This document shows, in pieces, positions 36,265 to 48,672 of a stretch of DNA of 64,000 nt. Source of the DNA: Fasciola hepatica. Its lineage: Eukaryota; Platyhelminthes; Trematoda; Plagiorchiida; Fasciolidae. Where the stretch lies: contig CANUEZ040000151.1 of NCBI GenBank assembly GCA_948099385.1, positions 7,138,001-7,202,000 of the forward strand, in the 5' to 3' direction. Each line of letters starts with the position of its first letter. The stretch's first letter is position 1. The position numbers were made by a program, and so were the translations under genes. A model generated the notes under the pieces. The model was not told the origin of the DNA, did no database searches, and saw nothing but the letters and a program-made list of their open reading frames with translations.

Positions 36265-36845
36265 CTTGAGAAAAAGCATGGTGCGAACGGAGGGAAACCG
36301 GTAAAGGATTACAAAATCAGGGGTGGGAAATAAGAGTCAACATTAGGATTACAAGTAAAAGGACAACAAAATTCCAATATTTTCACCGTACACGGAAGTA
36401 CCAACGGAAGTCAAAGCCAAGGCTAACTTCTTCATGCCCCCACGCCAAGTTATAGCCTGACGCCACGCTGCTTCTCCCGGGCTTGCCGAGCACGGAAAGG
36501 TAAACAATGGACAGATATACGCAAAACATGCCCCAGCCATCAGAGGCGGTGTAGAGCGATTATCTGTCAGGGGGCGACTACCAGCACCGAACGTAAGACA
36601 ACAAACCTCGTCATTGCTCACCCGGTTTTCCCACCAGTCACGAGCAGTACTTCGGAGACATCAGTGGTCGGAAACAGAAAGCCGCCGAGTATCCTCAACA
36701 CGGAGCGGCCAGATCTCGTAACCGTAAAAAAAGAACACTACGAACTGTGGTACTGTACATTCTTCCCCTGGGGGAAAGCCGGACGTAATGCGACGACACA
36801 GATGACGCAGGTTCGCAAAAGCTGAGGTCAAACTCCTGAGGTTTT
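36261..36845 (-). mobile_element. LINE-E 3' fragment
   Basis: Minus-strand translation pieces FANLRHLCRR, YGYEIWPLRVEDTRRLSVSDH and CLRSTARDWWENRVSNDEV are the RT C-terminal block. These are followed by a 3' UTR that runs into the (TA)n array. 5' truncated. Confidence 0.75.
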
Positions 36846-37265
36846 TTTATTCCATCAAATGTTTTACAGTGAAGAGGTCATTGCCACAGCCAAAATACAC
36901 TGTAAAGAGGACGTGTGTGGGGAACATTCAAGCAAGATTTAGTTAGGTGACACTGCTTTTGGAAACAGAACGATTGTAAGTAGTTGGAAATACGGAAAGA
37001 GGGAGGATGTTCAAAAGCTCTGCAGTTCCTTGAATGAAGGAACACTGAAATAAGGAAGTTGGACGTTTAGAAACAGAGATCGGATACCGGCGAATGGCCG
37101 CCTGGATACGACATGAACTGCCGAAGAAAGTTCTGATGAACAATATTATCGGTAGAAGAGGTAGTGAAGAAACTTCCCGGCAATGGGCAAGTGGCTAAAG
37201 AGTGGAGATTAGGGAGGGAACATTAACCAGACAGTCTTTCTCTGAACCCGATCCAGAAGAGAAAG
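36846..37265. other. Unrecognised
   Basis: Between LINE-E and LINE-B copy 2. A 66-codon minus frame has no known product. Confidence 0.35.
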
Positions 37266-39865
37266 AGCGGTAGACGAAACTGCACCTTGATGTGATGTGA
37301 TGGCTTGCGCGTCTCCATGACCCAAAGAGCTATGCAGGATGGCTTTTTTAAGCCGGAGATGCAATCACGCCTAAAAGGCCAATGGGTAGAGGTCAGACAA
37401 AGTTTAGTCTCCTGGTCCTCCATGTTGGGGGTCGATTTGAGCTGGCAACTCAATCGACAAAATCAGTGGAAGAATAATTGTTTCAAACAAATGGCCTTCC
37501 ACTCAGCCATCCCGCTGCCTTGAGGATAGGTTCTTGTTAGAACTAAAGGCTTTGGATGAGGACCCTAATCGTTCTCCTGCTTTGTGGCTGGACACCTTAG
37601 CAGTACCCGTCCAACATCTCCCATGAACTGCACGACTACAAAGAATTCCATACTGCATCGGTCGTCGAGCAGGATAATCAGGACCGCGCAGCCCATTGCA
37701 TCGAGCGGGGTTGGTAGTGATAAGTGGGCTACTGCTCAAAGTTCCCTCTCTTTTATTCGACCTTTGTCTTCTGCCCCCAACCACCCTTCTTTGCCCCATC
37801 TATGCACCCATAATGCTCCCATTGATAACACGGTCGATACTCGCAACGATTCACCGTCAAATAGTGTCGGGAATAATCCTTTGTCTGGTAACTCACATTT
37901 TCTCAAGCCTCGTCAGCCTCTGAATCTCGACTCTCTTAACGTGCGTACACTCATGCAGGCCGGTCAGCAGGCGTGTCTAGCCCTCACAATAGATTCTCTG
38001 AAGATTGATGTATGCTGTGTGAGTGAACCGCGTATCCAGGATTCGAGTAGTGTGATTCAACCAACTGCTCCTGGTATCTCATCGAGGTATTTTCTGCGCA
38101 CTTCAGGAGACGAAGTAGCTAGGGCTGCGGGTCAACGTGGTGTAGGAATAGTCTTGACTGACAAGGCTGAGGCTGCCCTTTTAGACTGGATCCCTGTAGA
38201 CAGTCGTCTATGTGCTGTGAGACGCCACAGGTCAGTCGGTGTTCGGAAGGATAGTTGTGTTAAGCACGAAAGAAATGGAGAACCCATCCATGGCAAACAG
38301 CAGAGGCTTGACCGTTGGGCCGAGTACTTCAAGGAACAATTCAGCTGGCCGCGCACTAATGTAGTTACTCCTGTGTCAACAACTGTGACTTCTTGGGTGG
38401 TATCACTTGAGCCCCCATTGGAGGTAGAAGTAGAGTCGATCACTAAAGCGAGGGAAAGCGGCAGGTCTCGACCAACTTCCCCCAGTTCTTTTCAAGCTGG
38501 GTGGTGAGGCGTTGATAAAATCACTTACCGTCTTGCTCCATGACATTTGGAACGAGGAGCGTATTCCGTTAAATATGGAATGAGTTGTTGATTGTTCCCA
38601 TCTTCAAAAAGGGAATACACAATGATTGTGGTAATCATCGTGGGACTAGTTTTATACTGATAGTCGCCAAATTAATAGCTTCAACTTTCCTGCACCGTCT
38701 TACACCGGCTCGCGAGAGGAATGTCCGCGAACAGCAGGCCGGATTCCGCCCAGGTCGAGGATGCATCGACCAGATTTTTACTCTTTGCCGACTACTTCAA
38801 ACGCGTCACACGCACCACCGACCGACAATATCGGTTTCCTTGGGCCTGAAAAGCGCCTTGAATTCAGTTGGTCGAACGGCGCTTTTCAGTGCTCTTCATC
38901 GAAAAGGTATGCCCCAGAAGTTCGTGAACCTACTGAGATCATTGTATTCTCATGCTTCTGGCCGCGTTAGGGTTTACGGTGAACTCTCTGTTCGGTTCGA
39001 AACGACCAGCGGATTTTGACATGGATGTCCTATGTCTTCATTCCCGTTCAACTTCGTGACGACGGATGGGAGCACAGTAGTAGAGGTGAGTACGCGGATA
39101 TCCAAAGCTCGAGCGGCGTACGCTGGACTGAAGCACTTGTGGCGCCGACCTGATATTTCACTGAAGTTGAAATGTCGTGTATACTGTGCTGCAGTGCGTT
39201 CCGTTTTGTTGTATGGTTGCGAAACTTGGAGTCTGCGAGCTGAAGATATTCGTCGTCTTGTGGTTTTCGACCATCGATGTTTACGTAGTATCTCTAGGAT
39301 TGGGTGGAATAGCCAAGTAAGTAATGCTGAGGTCAGAAAGCGAGTATTGGGTACTAATTCAGAGAACGTTTCATCACAGCGTATCCAGCTGAGTAGAATT
39401 CGTTGGTTGGGGCATCTGTTACGTATGGCAAACACACGTCTACCATACCGTGTCCTATTCTCCGCCCCTCCTAGGGAGTGGAAGAGAACACGTGGAGTCA
39501 ACAGATGACATGGCAGCGAGGAATGAGGAAATGTACAACAGACTTAGGAAAAGTAGGTGCTTCACGTCTTCGTGGTTTGGATCCAAAGGATCCGTCTACC
39601 AGTTGGCTGAAGACACTGAAGGATATGGTTGCGAACTGCGAACAGTGGCTAATTGTGTTGTCTCCTTTGGTCGAGTCAGAATGACTGATCGATGTGCGTT
39701 TGTACCGTTAGACTGTGTGTGTCGTGCGTTGGCTGTTAGGGCGTTCTTTCCTTTTCCCACCTGTGTAGGTCCACTCTGCTTCCGTCTCGCATATTCATAC
39801 TTCCCAATTCAACGTGCAACATGGTGAGAAAGGCAATGATCGGTGAAGCTTGTCCTACTATTCAA
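37266..39865 (+). mobile_element. LINE-B copy 2 (internally deleted form)
   Basis: A 307-codon frame (37584-38507) opens with the same N-terminus as copies 1 and 3 and shows LNVRTLMQAGQQAC and CCVSEPRIQDSS. At about 38265 the frame passes from GVRKDSCVK straight to ERNGEPIHGKQQRLDRWAEY, skipping the distal endonuclease and linker (roughly 0.9 kb in copy 1). RT start LIVPIFKKGIHNDCGNHRG and QQAGFRPGRGCIDQIFTLC follow (38585-39019). Then the segment holding the YADD box is deleted at about 39055, and the C-terminal block resumes (SKARAAYAGLKHLWRRPDI...). 3' tail ATGATGACGATGATGG at 39865. Confidence 0.92.
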
Positions 39866-39869
39866 CGCT

Positions 39870-40900
39870 TTACAATGATGACGATGATGGTAGACAAAGT
39901 TCTACCCCACACGTGACAGCAGTATTCAAGATTCGGGCGGATTTGAGCTTTGTGCAAAAGGTGAGCGGGTGAAAAATGCGTCTGACTCGAAATGGAAGAC
40001 CAACCCTGTGCGCAACGCGGAGTGCAAGCGTAGACACACTGAGAGACTGAGAAAGAGATGAATTCATGGATAAGCCCAGTAAGGAAAGTGACCCTGTAGA
40101 GCACAGAAAAATCGAGTCAAAATTCAGATGGGAAAATAAGGGAGATATTTCAGTGAATTAGAAAGGACGGAAATCTTCGAAGCGTTGAAACAGGCTTTGT
40201 TAATGGAATCCTAAGCTGAGATTTATTCAAGATCAGAAGCAAGAGATGTATTGAGAACAGAACGATCGTGGTTGATGCTGGTGATGGCGTGGAGAGTTGT
40301 AAGGTAAGAAAGGAAGCAACGGAGAGTGGTATCATCGGCAAAACAGTGAAGTGGGTTATAGGCTGAATAAAGATCACTAATAAAAAGCAGAGGGTGGGCG
40401 CAAGCATGGAACCTTTGGGAACACCAGCATTCACAGGGAACGGTTGAGACAGAGTCTCGTCGACTCGGACGGAGATGGTTCGCTTGCTGAGGAAACATGA
40501 CATCCATGATACGAGAGTCGGATGGAACCCGAACGAAGACAGTTTCGACAGTAGACCTTGATGCCAAATTCGGTCGAAGGCATTTTAGATGTCCAGCGAG
40601 ACTAAGTGAGTGTCTCCGTGGTTATCGAGTGCGGCAGACCAGGACTGTGAGATGATCGCCCGTGGAACGAGGCGGGCAAATCGATGTAGAGGATCACTCA
40701 GTAAACCTTTACGTTCAAGGACGCAGTTGGTCGGAGATAACCGTTTCAGAAGTACAGAAGTGAGAGTGATGAGAAGAAAGTTCTTGGAGGATCGGAAGGG
40801 TCACCATTTATGGGGACCGTCAAAATACTGGCGTTCTTCCACGAACAGGGGAGGAATAGACGAAATAAATTGAGAGCTAACTTTGGAGCACACACTTCTA
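39870..40900 (-). mobile_element. Jockey/CR1-like LINE RT fragment
   Basis: Minus-strand pieces in order are VLERKGLLSDPLHRFARL, HGDTHLVSLDI, FLSKRTISVRVDETLSQPFPVNAGVPKGSMLAP (the GVPQGSxLxP motif), HCFADDTTL (the FADD active-site box), and HKAQIRPNLEYCCHVWG at the C-terminus. Frameshifts separate them. This is a different clade from LINE-A to E. It abuts the LINE-B copy 2 tail end to end. Confidence 0.82.
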
Positions 40901-40999
40901 GGACAATAAGTGGAATATCGTCCCGATCAGTGATTTGGAAACATTCGGATTACGCAGAACGTGATGAACCTTTCAGGTACTTGGAGCTATTGGCCACCT

Positions 41000-42819
41000 C
41001 TAACTGACCACCACTAAGGGTGAGTGCAGCTACAGGCTCCTGACAGTTTTCAAAAAGTACCTTGCATTTTGAAGGCGCAAAGAACACACCGTATCGGGAC
41101 ACCTTAATCGACAAGTGATCCAATGCGTGTTGAATTGTCTGTGCACTGTCGTTGAGCGAGGCGACAGCATCAGCGTAATCAAAGTCAAAGACTCTGTTCC
41201 CTGGGAGGAGTTCAACGCATCGTTTGTTACATCAGACAGCGTTCTCAGGAATATTCTCTACAGAAAAGTTGAAAAGAAAAGTTGACCACAGGACAGGCTT
41301 ATCGCACTTCACTGGAGACGCCAAAAGGTAGCGAAAGCTGGAAAAGAGACCTAACCGATACAACTCTTTGAGGACCGACACATATTCATCAGGAAAACCA
41401 TTACCTAATAAACAGTGCCACAATGCAGACCTATCGACGGAGTTGAAGGCCGCGCGAATGTCTAGAAACACAGTGATCGTTGGAATTTGGAAAGCGTAAC
41501 GGTACTCTAACAGCGGTCGGAGATTGAAGATTGGATCAATGCATTCACGACCGGTACGGAACCCAGCCGGCTCCTCGCGAGTTTGCTCATCACGAGTAAT
41601 GTACCGCCTTGTGAGAATGACAGATGCCACCTGCACCATATTTGAACCGTGTGTTTGGCGCCGTCACTGCATCAGCACTTCTTGAATACGGGAGAACGAC
41701 CAACTTCCCTCCCAAGGAGGAAACTTCCTCAGACGGCCAGACCTTGGAGAACAAAACCCTAAGTCCCCTAACATGCTTAATTTCAACATCCTCAAATACG
41801 GCTGGAGAAATGCTACTGTAGCCCGGCAGTTTATGATATCCTAGGGATTGGATTTCATTGTCGATTTCCACCGCAAAAACGTGCATCCGTCGAAGCAGAC
41901 AACAGGACGGGTGTCGAAACAGCTATAGGAGTGGCTGAGCTGAAGACCAGCTAAACTGTGTTTTCAAGTGCTCCGCCCAATGTACATGACGTTTCTGAAG
42001 ACTGTGGGTAGGCGAACCACCAGCTTCACAGATCGTTTCGTTAACACCTAATGGCTTCCTAGCGATGACTCGAATGTGATGAAACAGCTTGCGGGAATTT
42101 CGCGTAGCGTCAGCATGTTGAGACCGCTATATTTCGCTATCCCTACGAAGAATTACGTTGGGTTCACGTCTCGTTGTGAGTCGTGCTTCATCATGCTCAC
42201 TACCAGTCGGGATGAACAGGCGTGCATCAAGAAGGCACAGAGACTCAACGGAAATCAAGGGTGTAATGACACGACGAGTAAGACCAAAACTTACTATGCC
42301 AGCACAATATAAAGCATTGTGGATGAGCAACCAGTGCTGATTAATGTTATCTGGTGACGTTGATCCTAGATTTTCAGCTGGAGTGTTTTCCAAAGCTGAG
42401 AGGCAAGGCAGATCAGACAGCATATCGCAGTCTAACTGCTACTGCATCGTACGTTTGGCACGCACACCGAGGCACTTGGACAGCTTAGTACAGACTAACG
42501 TGTGGTCGGAGTCAAGGAGAGGGCTCCAGTACTACCGGAAGTCTTGTATCGAGCCCCACCATTTGTATCTGATTGCGACGTGGTCTATCTGGGCCCATCA
42601 CCGACTTCAAGGAGCCGGACGCCAAATAGCTTATCGGCGATTAAAACGTCTGAAATTCGTACTGGCAATAAACAGGCGGTGATCTGAGCACAGAGCCAAC
42701 AACCGTTCCCCGTTTTCTGAACGACAGGATTTGAGGCCAAAAGAGTCTTCCAAATGCGCCTCGTTCGAAGGCAGCCGATTACTCCAGCACTCACGTCTCC
42801 AGGTGAAACTAATACCCTG
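41000..42819 (-). mobile_element. LINE-D, RT and distal endonuclease part
   Basis: Minus-strand frame 41639-41232 reads QVASVILTRRYITRDEQTREEPAGFRTGRECIDPIFNLRPLLEYRYAFQ...ITVFLDIRAAFNSVDRSALW, the RT palm of RTE/CR1-like LINEs with small changes. 41215-41030 is the APSKCKVLFE-type thumb region. The YADD stretch falls near 41165 in a broken frame. The endonuclease tail lies at 42585-42800. Interrupted by a SINE at its 5' side. Confidence 0.82.
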
Positions 42820-43097
42820 TTTTGCTTTGTTTTATTACATGCTTGTGCATGAGTGCAGTTGGAAGGGGTATCTACCCCATAGCCACGAAGGCCCACTGCA
42901 CTATCAGGTATACCCAGCAACCAGACCCTGAGATTTGGAGTGGAGAACCACATGAGGCTCAAATAGGTCAGGTGTGGTAGCGATCCGGACGACAGCGAAA
43001 TCTTGTCTGTTACCAAAGTAACCGATGGTGGCGGGGATTCGAACTTCGGACCTCCGAGGTGGTAATCAAACGCTCTAAACCACTCGACCACCACCAG
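42820..43097 (-). repeat. SINE-1 copy inserted in LINE-D
   Basis: Full-length SINE with tRNA-like head (GGTGGTGGTCGAGTGGTTTAGAGC and AAGTTCGAATCCCC on the minus strand) and tail CATGTAATAAAACAAAGCAAAA. It splits the LINE-D frame right after YEKLHDLLRN. Confidence 0.92.
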
Positions 43098-43420
43098 TTA
43101 CGTAGGAGGTCGTGTAACTTTTCGTAGAAGACATCTTTGATCACATCCGAGCTGCAATCAACGTGTATGTACGCCGTGAGGATGTCAGCGCGAATATATT
43201 TTAGCACAGTGCAGCGATCGTTTTGTAAGATATATTTTCACTACCTACATCTAGTAGCGTCCTCACATTCCAAAAGGCTATGAATGGTTGTCTTCTGCAG
43301 TAACGGTTTCCAGCTCGTTGCCTTGTCACCTCGACCGCTGGGACCCGAGGCGCGTTGCCTACCGGGGAAGTCGGATTATGATGAGAGCATATAAATTCAC
43401 AATAATCCATGGAGAGTCTT
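43098..43420 (-). mobile_element. LINE-D / LINE-C-like 5' part
   Basis: Minus-strand peptides APRVPAVEVTRQRAGNR, FIAFWNVRTLLDVGSENIS and DVIKDVFYEKLHDLLRN give the endonuclease start and middle with a deletion between. The leader GATAAGCGACGCGCC-type sequence is shared with LINE-C starts at 5595 and 57810. Confidence 0.78.
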
Positions 43421-43724
43421 GGGAACGATTATACGAAGCAGTGTCCCCAGCACTGTTTAGGACTTGAGATTCGGTAGTACAACCCGGCCTCTTTTGTTCG
43501 AGGGTGTGCCTCTAGCCTTTATACATCAAGGTGCAAGCTGCAGAGCAGCAGGAGCAACGGCCTCATTTGATGGCGGGCTTAGGCTGACTGAATAAGCGGC
43601 CGCGGACGAGCAGTGGCAGTGCCTGAGGACATAGTGAGTCCTCATTCGGCAAGAGTTTTTCTTTCTAAAGTGCCATATAAGTCTGTTGAGTGCACTGTGA
43701 CGTGACGCATGCGGTCCCTCAGGT

Positions 43725-44137
43725 CCGGCTGGATCACACAAACGTTGCATGGCTAACCAGGTCTACGGTTTGCGTCGATAACCATGGAGCTGGAGAGATA
43801 ATCGCATTAAAACTATTGCACGGTCCAACTCTACGTACCTAGACCAGTAAGACATGCAGTTCTGAACAGAACTAGGCCACCGGTAGCTTACTGCGATATG
43901 ATCGATCTGACTCAGAGTACCTGTAAAGTTAGAGCGCCATGTCGCTGTGTCAGAAATTAGTACTAGACAGTAATAACCGATTGTCTGCACAAAACTGAAA
44001 AAGCCTATCCTGCCCCGTTATCTGTGCGTTGAGCGGGTGAAGCACAACGCCTACCTGAAGAAGCTTCTGGCCCACTGAGTTTGCCAGATAGCGCAATAAA
44101 ATCACCAGCTAGCACTACTATGTCAGAGCCAATTTCT
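43725..44137 (-). mobile_element. LINE-B endonuclease fragment
   Basis: Matches 18520-18110 of LINE-B copy 1, including TATWRSNFTGTLSQIDHIAVSYRWPSSVQNC (the SDH-type end of the endonuclease). Truncated on both sides; a gypsy fragment begins directly at its edge. Confidence 0.85.
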
Positions 44138-44139
44138 CT

Positions 44140-44645
44140 TCGAAACAACCAGGTATCTTAGGTTTATTTTTGACCCTGATAGTCGCCATACAGAACTGGA
44201 AAATATACGAGCAAATACAACGAATGTCAGCCTCAGAGAACATTCCGTCGATGCGATAATGCCTGGGCCTCATCAGTTATCACAGTGATTTTCGGCGAGA
44301 ACTACATCTCTTGAAGGCACCATTTATTCAAGTCCTGTGGAAGGACTGCCCTTGGTGTTGGTCGCAACATGGTTAATGAGCATTTGACCAACTAAAATGG
44401 ATGCTCACATCAGATCGTTTGTTAGCACACTATAATCCCAACTTACCGATCTTTTTGGCGGCTGATGCTTTCAAGTATGGTGCTGGTGCCGTTATCTCCC
44501 GTGTTTCCCAAACGAACCGAGATACCTGTGACCCATGCGTCCCGCACATTGAACTCTGCTGGAAGAAACTACGGCCAAATTGAGGAAAAAGGTCATATCA
44601 TCATTTGTGCCACTAAGTTTCACAAATTCATCAATGGTTTCTACT
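44140..44645 (+). mobile_element. Gypsy-type LTR element fragment (RT end, RNase H)
   Basis: LGFIFDPDSRHTELENIRA is the connection after the RT. SDRLLAHYNPNLPIFLAADAFKYGAGAVIS is the RNase H start with its catalytic Asp, and HASRTLNSAGRNYGQIEEKGH with CATKFHKFINGFYF follows in a shifted frame. Two frameshifts and stops are present. No LTR attached. Confidence 0.82.
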
Positions 44646-44649
44646 TCAC

Positions 44650-44937
44650 ATCACCATCATCATCGTAAAGCGTTAAACAGTAGGGCAAGCTCCACTCAAA
44701 ACTGCCTTTCTCACAATACATCACGCAGAATTAGAAAGTACGAATTTACAAGATGGACATAGAGTGCACCTACACAGGTGGGAAAAGGAAAGAACGCCCT
44801 AACAGCCAAAACACGGAGTACACAGTCTAACGGTACAAACACGCATTGACCAATCATTCTGATTCGACGGAAGTTGATAACACGATTGCCACTGTTCACG
44901 GTTCGCTTCCATATCCTTCAGTGCATCCAACTAACCG
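44650..44937 (-). mobile_element. LINE-B 3' end, separated from 47876-48672 by LINE-A
   Basis: Standard LINE-B tail (CACCATCATCATCG on the plus strand), read up to CATCCAACT at 44933, where LINE-A begins. The element resumes at 47879 with CCAACTGGATGACGG. Confidence 0.9.
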
Positions 44938-47876
44938 TTGTGTTGTCTCGCCACCACCACGAGACTGCACCCTGACGTGATGTGATGGAGTGCATGCCTC
45001 CATGACCCGAAGAGCTATGCAGGATGCCTTCAACCAGCCGGAGATGCAATCATGCCTGCCAGGTCAATGGGTAGGGGCCAGACGAAGCCCATGATCAGAA
45101 CTAGTTGACGGGCAACATCTGATAGCACCCTAGAGACGGGGGGAGAGAATCCATTATCCGACCCAAGCATCCTTTTTATCTAGCTGCCTTCAATGTCCGC
45201 ACACTTTACCAAATGGAGCAACAGGCTGCCCTAGCCAGGACTCTCGAAACCTTTAACGTAGACCTGTGTTGTCTCCGAAACACGCATACAAAACCCAACT
45301 TCAGTGTCAATACTTCGCTCCCCTGATACAAGCTCGGCCTCTCGTCTCACTCTCCGCGTGTCGGGTGATTCAATGTCTAGTGCTTGTGGTCAGGCTGGCG
45401 TTGGCACCACTCTGAGCGTGAAGGCTAAGAGTGCACTGCTTGACTGGATCCCAGTCAGTAGCCGTTTGTGTGCAGTTTGGTTGAATGGTTCTGTGTATGT
45501 CAACAGTACTAGACTGAAGCATCGATGCCTGTTTGTCTTTTCTGAGTATTCCTCTACTGACCGGAGCTCTCCTGAGTCTAAAGACGAATTCTACCAGGAT
45601 TTGTAACAACTGCTCCGTAGCATGTGCTCTACGGACATCATGTTTGTTGATGGTAATTGCATTGCTCAAGTTAGAAGCCTAGACGAGACGGAGAGGAATA
45701 TGGGAGGCCGATGTTGCCTTCCAGCCAATCGAACTGATAACGGTGATCGACTCAGTCAACTATGTTCCGACCATGGACTTTTCTTAGCGGGTACAAATTT
45801 CTCGCACAAAAAGCGACACCGGCCAACCTGGCGTCCTCCTGCACCTTTCCAGCGTTGGACTCAAACCGACCATATTGCTGTCGGTTACCGCTGGCGCGGA
45901 TCAACTCTAGACTGTTAATCATTTTGGTCCACTTCTGTAGACACTGATTACGCTCTTGTCTGCGCGCGCTTCAGCTTGCGCCTCGTCGGTGGCCGAAACA
46001 ACGTCAAAGTGAACCGTCCCTCGCAGCTGCTGCTGGAAGATAACCAAAGATCTGATTTCTGAAAAAAATTATCCACCAATTTATCGATGCAGCCAAGTGC
46101 GCAGGATCCAGAACAGCGATCGACAGAGATCAACCAGGCTATACGCGCGGCTGCTGATGCTACCAAAGGTCCAACAACTAGACACACACAGAAACGATGG
46201 ATATCTGCATCCGCAGTTGCACTGTTGGATATGCACAGAACGATTCCTCCGTATTCCAGATACGATGAGGCACGGAGATGCCTTAAACGCCAACTGATTC
46301 GGAGCCTGAGAAATCATCGTGAGCAGTGGTGGATTACGAAGTGTAGGGAGATGGAAAAAGCTGCGGCAATTGACGATAGCTGCAACCTTTTCTGTCTAAT
46401 GAAAAATACCGGCCCACATAAACAAAGCCTTGGCGAATTGATCAGAGAAGTGAACGGCTTACTGATTCAAACTCAGAAGCGTCGTCTAGTTCGCTGCGCG
46501 GAGTATTTCGAGATGCAGTTTATTTGGCATTTTTCAGGTCTGCTCACTATCACAATGGGTATAGCTCTGGTTGAAGTCATCAGTGTTCCGCAGAAGCAGA
46601 GGTTCTTCGTGAGATAAACTATTTTAAACGACATAAGGCTGCCGGACCGGATGAATTGCCTCCATCTATTTTCAAAGACGGTGGCCCAGCACTTTCACTG
46701 GAGTTGACAAAACTCCTCCATTTGATATGGAAGAAGGAACAAGTTCCAAAGAGTTGGCGTAAATCAGTGATCGTACCGATTTATAAGAAAGGCGACAGGT
46801 CCTCCTGGTATTATTCTCCATCGCCTATCTAACACTCGCGAACAGCGCAAACAGTGGCATCGGGCTTTCCCCGAACGGAAAAATATCAGACTTTGAATAT
46901 GCGGACAACATAGTTCTTCTAAGTGAAAATCCAGGGAAGTTGCAAGATTTTCTACACAGCTTGCGTAACCGCATAGCAATGTTTGATATGCGTTTTGCAC
47001 ATTCAGAGTGAAAGATGCTGTTCCAGGATTCCGTTCGTTCAACACCAAACCTTTCAGTATCTGGGGAGACTTTAAACGTGATAGACTAGTTCTGTTATCT
47101 GGGGAGCTGCATCTCACTTAGACGTCGATATCGGATGAAGTGTCTCTGCATATACAAAAGGCTCGTTTGGCATTTGCCAACCTGAGTCCTCTGTGGTGTC
47201 GACAGGACATCCATTTACTTATCAACGATCGAGTGTACGCTGCAGCAGTCAGGCCCGTGCCTCTGTATGATTCGGAGGCATGACCACTACGGGTGGAGGA
47301 CATCCGAAGATTGTTAGTATTTGAACACCGATGTCTTCGTAGCATTGCTCGAATCTGGTGAGAACACCGTAAGGGCAATTCTGAGATTCGGCGGAAGGTC
47401 TTAGGTTCAAGGAACAAATCATTAGATGAAACACAGGCTCACCAGGATAAGATTGTTAGGACATATGTTGTGCATGTCCCGTGACAGCATCCCTCGGCGT
47501 GCTATGTTTGCTGAGGAGGGTAACAGTTGGAAAATGAGTAAGGGTGGTCAGTCCATGACATGGAAGAAAGATATAAGGATCCTAACTAGTGGACTTGGCC
47601 ATGTAGGGCTTGTTAGACTTCCTGGGTGGAGTCCAAGAGACCCTTTCACTCAACGGTTAGATACGTTGAGGGATATGGCTAGATGCTGCGATCAGTGGCG
47701 CTCTTGCATTCACAAACTTTCTTCATCGACTCCATTTCGTTAATGTAGTTCTCTTCTTACTTCTTTCATACACTCTCCCCTTCATTATTTCCTTTTGAGA
47801 TTGCCGCTAGGAGGTACCAACCAAAGCTACCGCACCCAGTGCACGGTTAAAGGTTGTCTGAACAGAACAGAACAGA
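44938..47876 (+). mobile_element. LINE-A copy 3, inserted in LINE-B
   Basis: 5' end CGAGACTGCACCCTGACGTG; endonuclease frame 45304-45606 (SALLDWIPVSSRLCAVWLNGS...); a 176-codon linker frame 46087-46617 (DARRCLKRQL.RSLRNHREQWW); RT start LPPSIFKDGGPALSLELTKLLHLIWKKEQVP at about 46650-46745; then a deleted RT core; C-terminal block to 47743; 3' UTR and tail CTGAACAGAACAGAACAGAAC. CCAACT flanks both ends. The half after 46890 is near-identical to 28170-29005. Confidence 0.92.
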
Positions 47877-48672
47877 ACCAACTGGATGACGGATCTTTTG
47901 GACCTCCACCACGAAGACGTGAGGCACCTAACTTCAATGTACACTTTCTCACTCCCCGCTGCCATGTGATTTGTTGACCTCCACGTGACTTCTTCCACTC
48001 CGACGAAAAACGGAGAACAGCGCACGGTACCGAAGGCGTGTATTTGCAATACGTAAGACGTGCCCCAACCAACCAAGTCTACTAAGCTGGATACACTGTG
48101 ACAAAATGTTTTCTCAATCAGTGCCCAATACCCGATTTCTAAATTCAGTTATGTTCACTCGGCCATTCCATCCAATGTTAGCGATACTTCGTAAAGATCG
48201 ATGGTCGAGAACGTCGAGACGACGAACACCTCCGTCACACCTACTCCAAGTCTCGCAACTATACAACAGAACTAGGAGCCCCACGGCACAGTACACACGA
48301 CCTTTTAATTTCAGCGAAATATCAGGTCGATGCCACAAGTGCTTCAGGCCAGCGTACGTTACTCGAGCTTTAAATATACGCGTGCTCACCTCTACTACAG
48401 TGCCCTCATCCGTCGTCACGCTGCTGCCGAGGTAACTGAAGCGGTCAGCAGTTGTTAGTTCCTCCCCACCGTGCATCAAGCTCGGAACCGTTGACGTCCA
48501 GTCTTACAGGATCACTTTACACTTTGAATGTGCAAACTGCATCCCGAATGAAGCTACAGCTCCTGCGAGCTTTGCAACATCGCTCTACACTGCAGTACAC
48601 AACTGCATGTTGCGCATGTTCCATGCATTCGAACAGACAGACAAGGTCGTCGGCGTAATCTAGGTCACATAG
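47877..48672 (-). mobile_element. LINE-B RT C-terminal fragment
   Basis: Minus-strand frame 48479-48114 carries RFSYLGSSVTTDEGTVVEVSTRIFKARVTYAGLKHLWHRPDISLKLKGRVYCA and LLYSCETW. It ends on the left at the LINE-A insertion and on the right at the gypsy LTR, which cuts GTCACATAG just before the YADD region. Confidence 0.9.

Noticed and set aside
44255..44285. CTGATGAG on the minus strand as a hammerhead core
   Set aside because: No CGAAA follows at a usable distance; the site lies in gypsy coding sequence.
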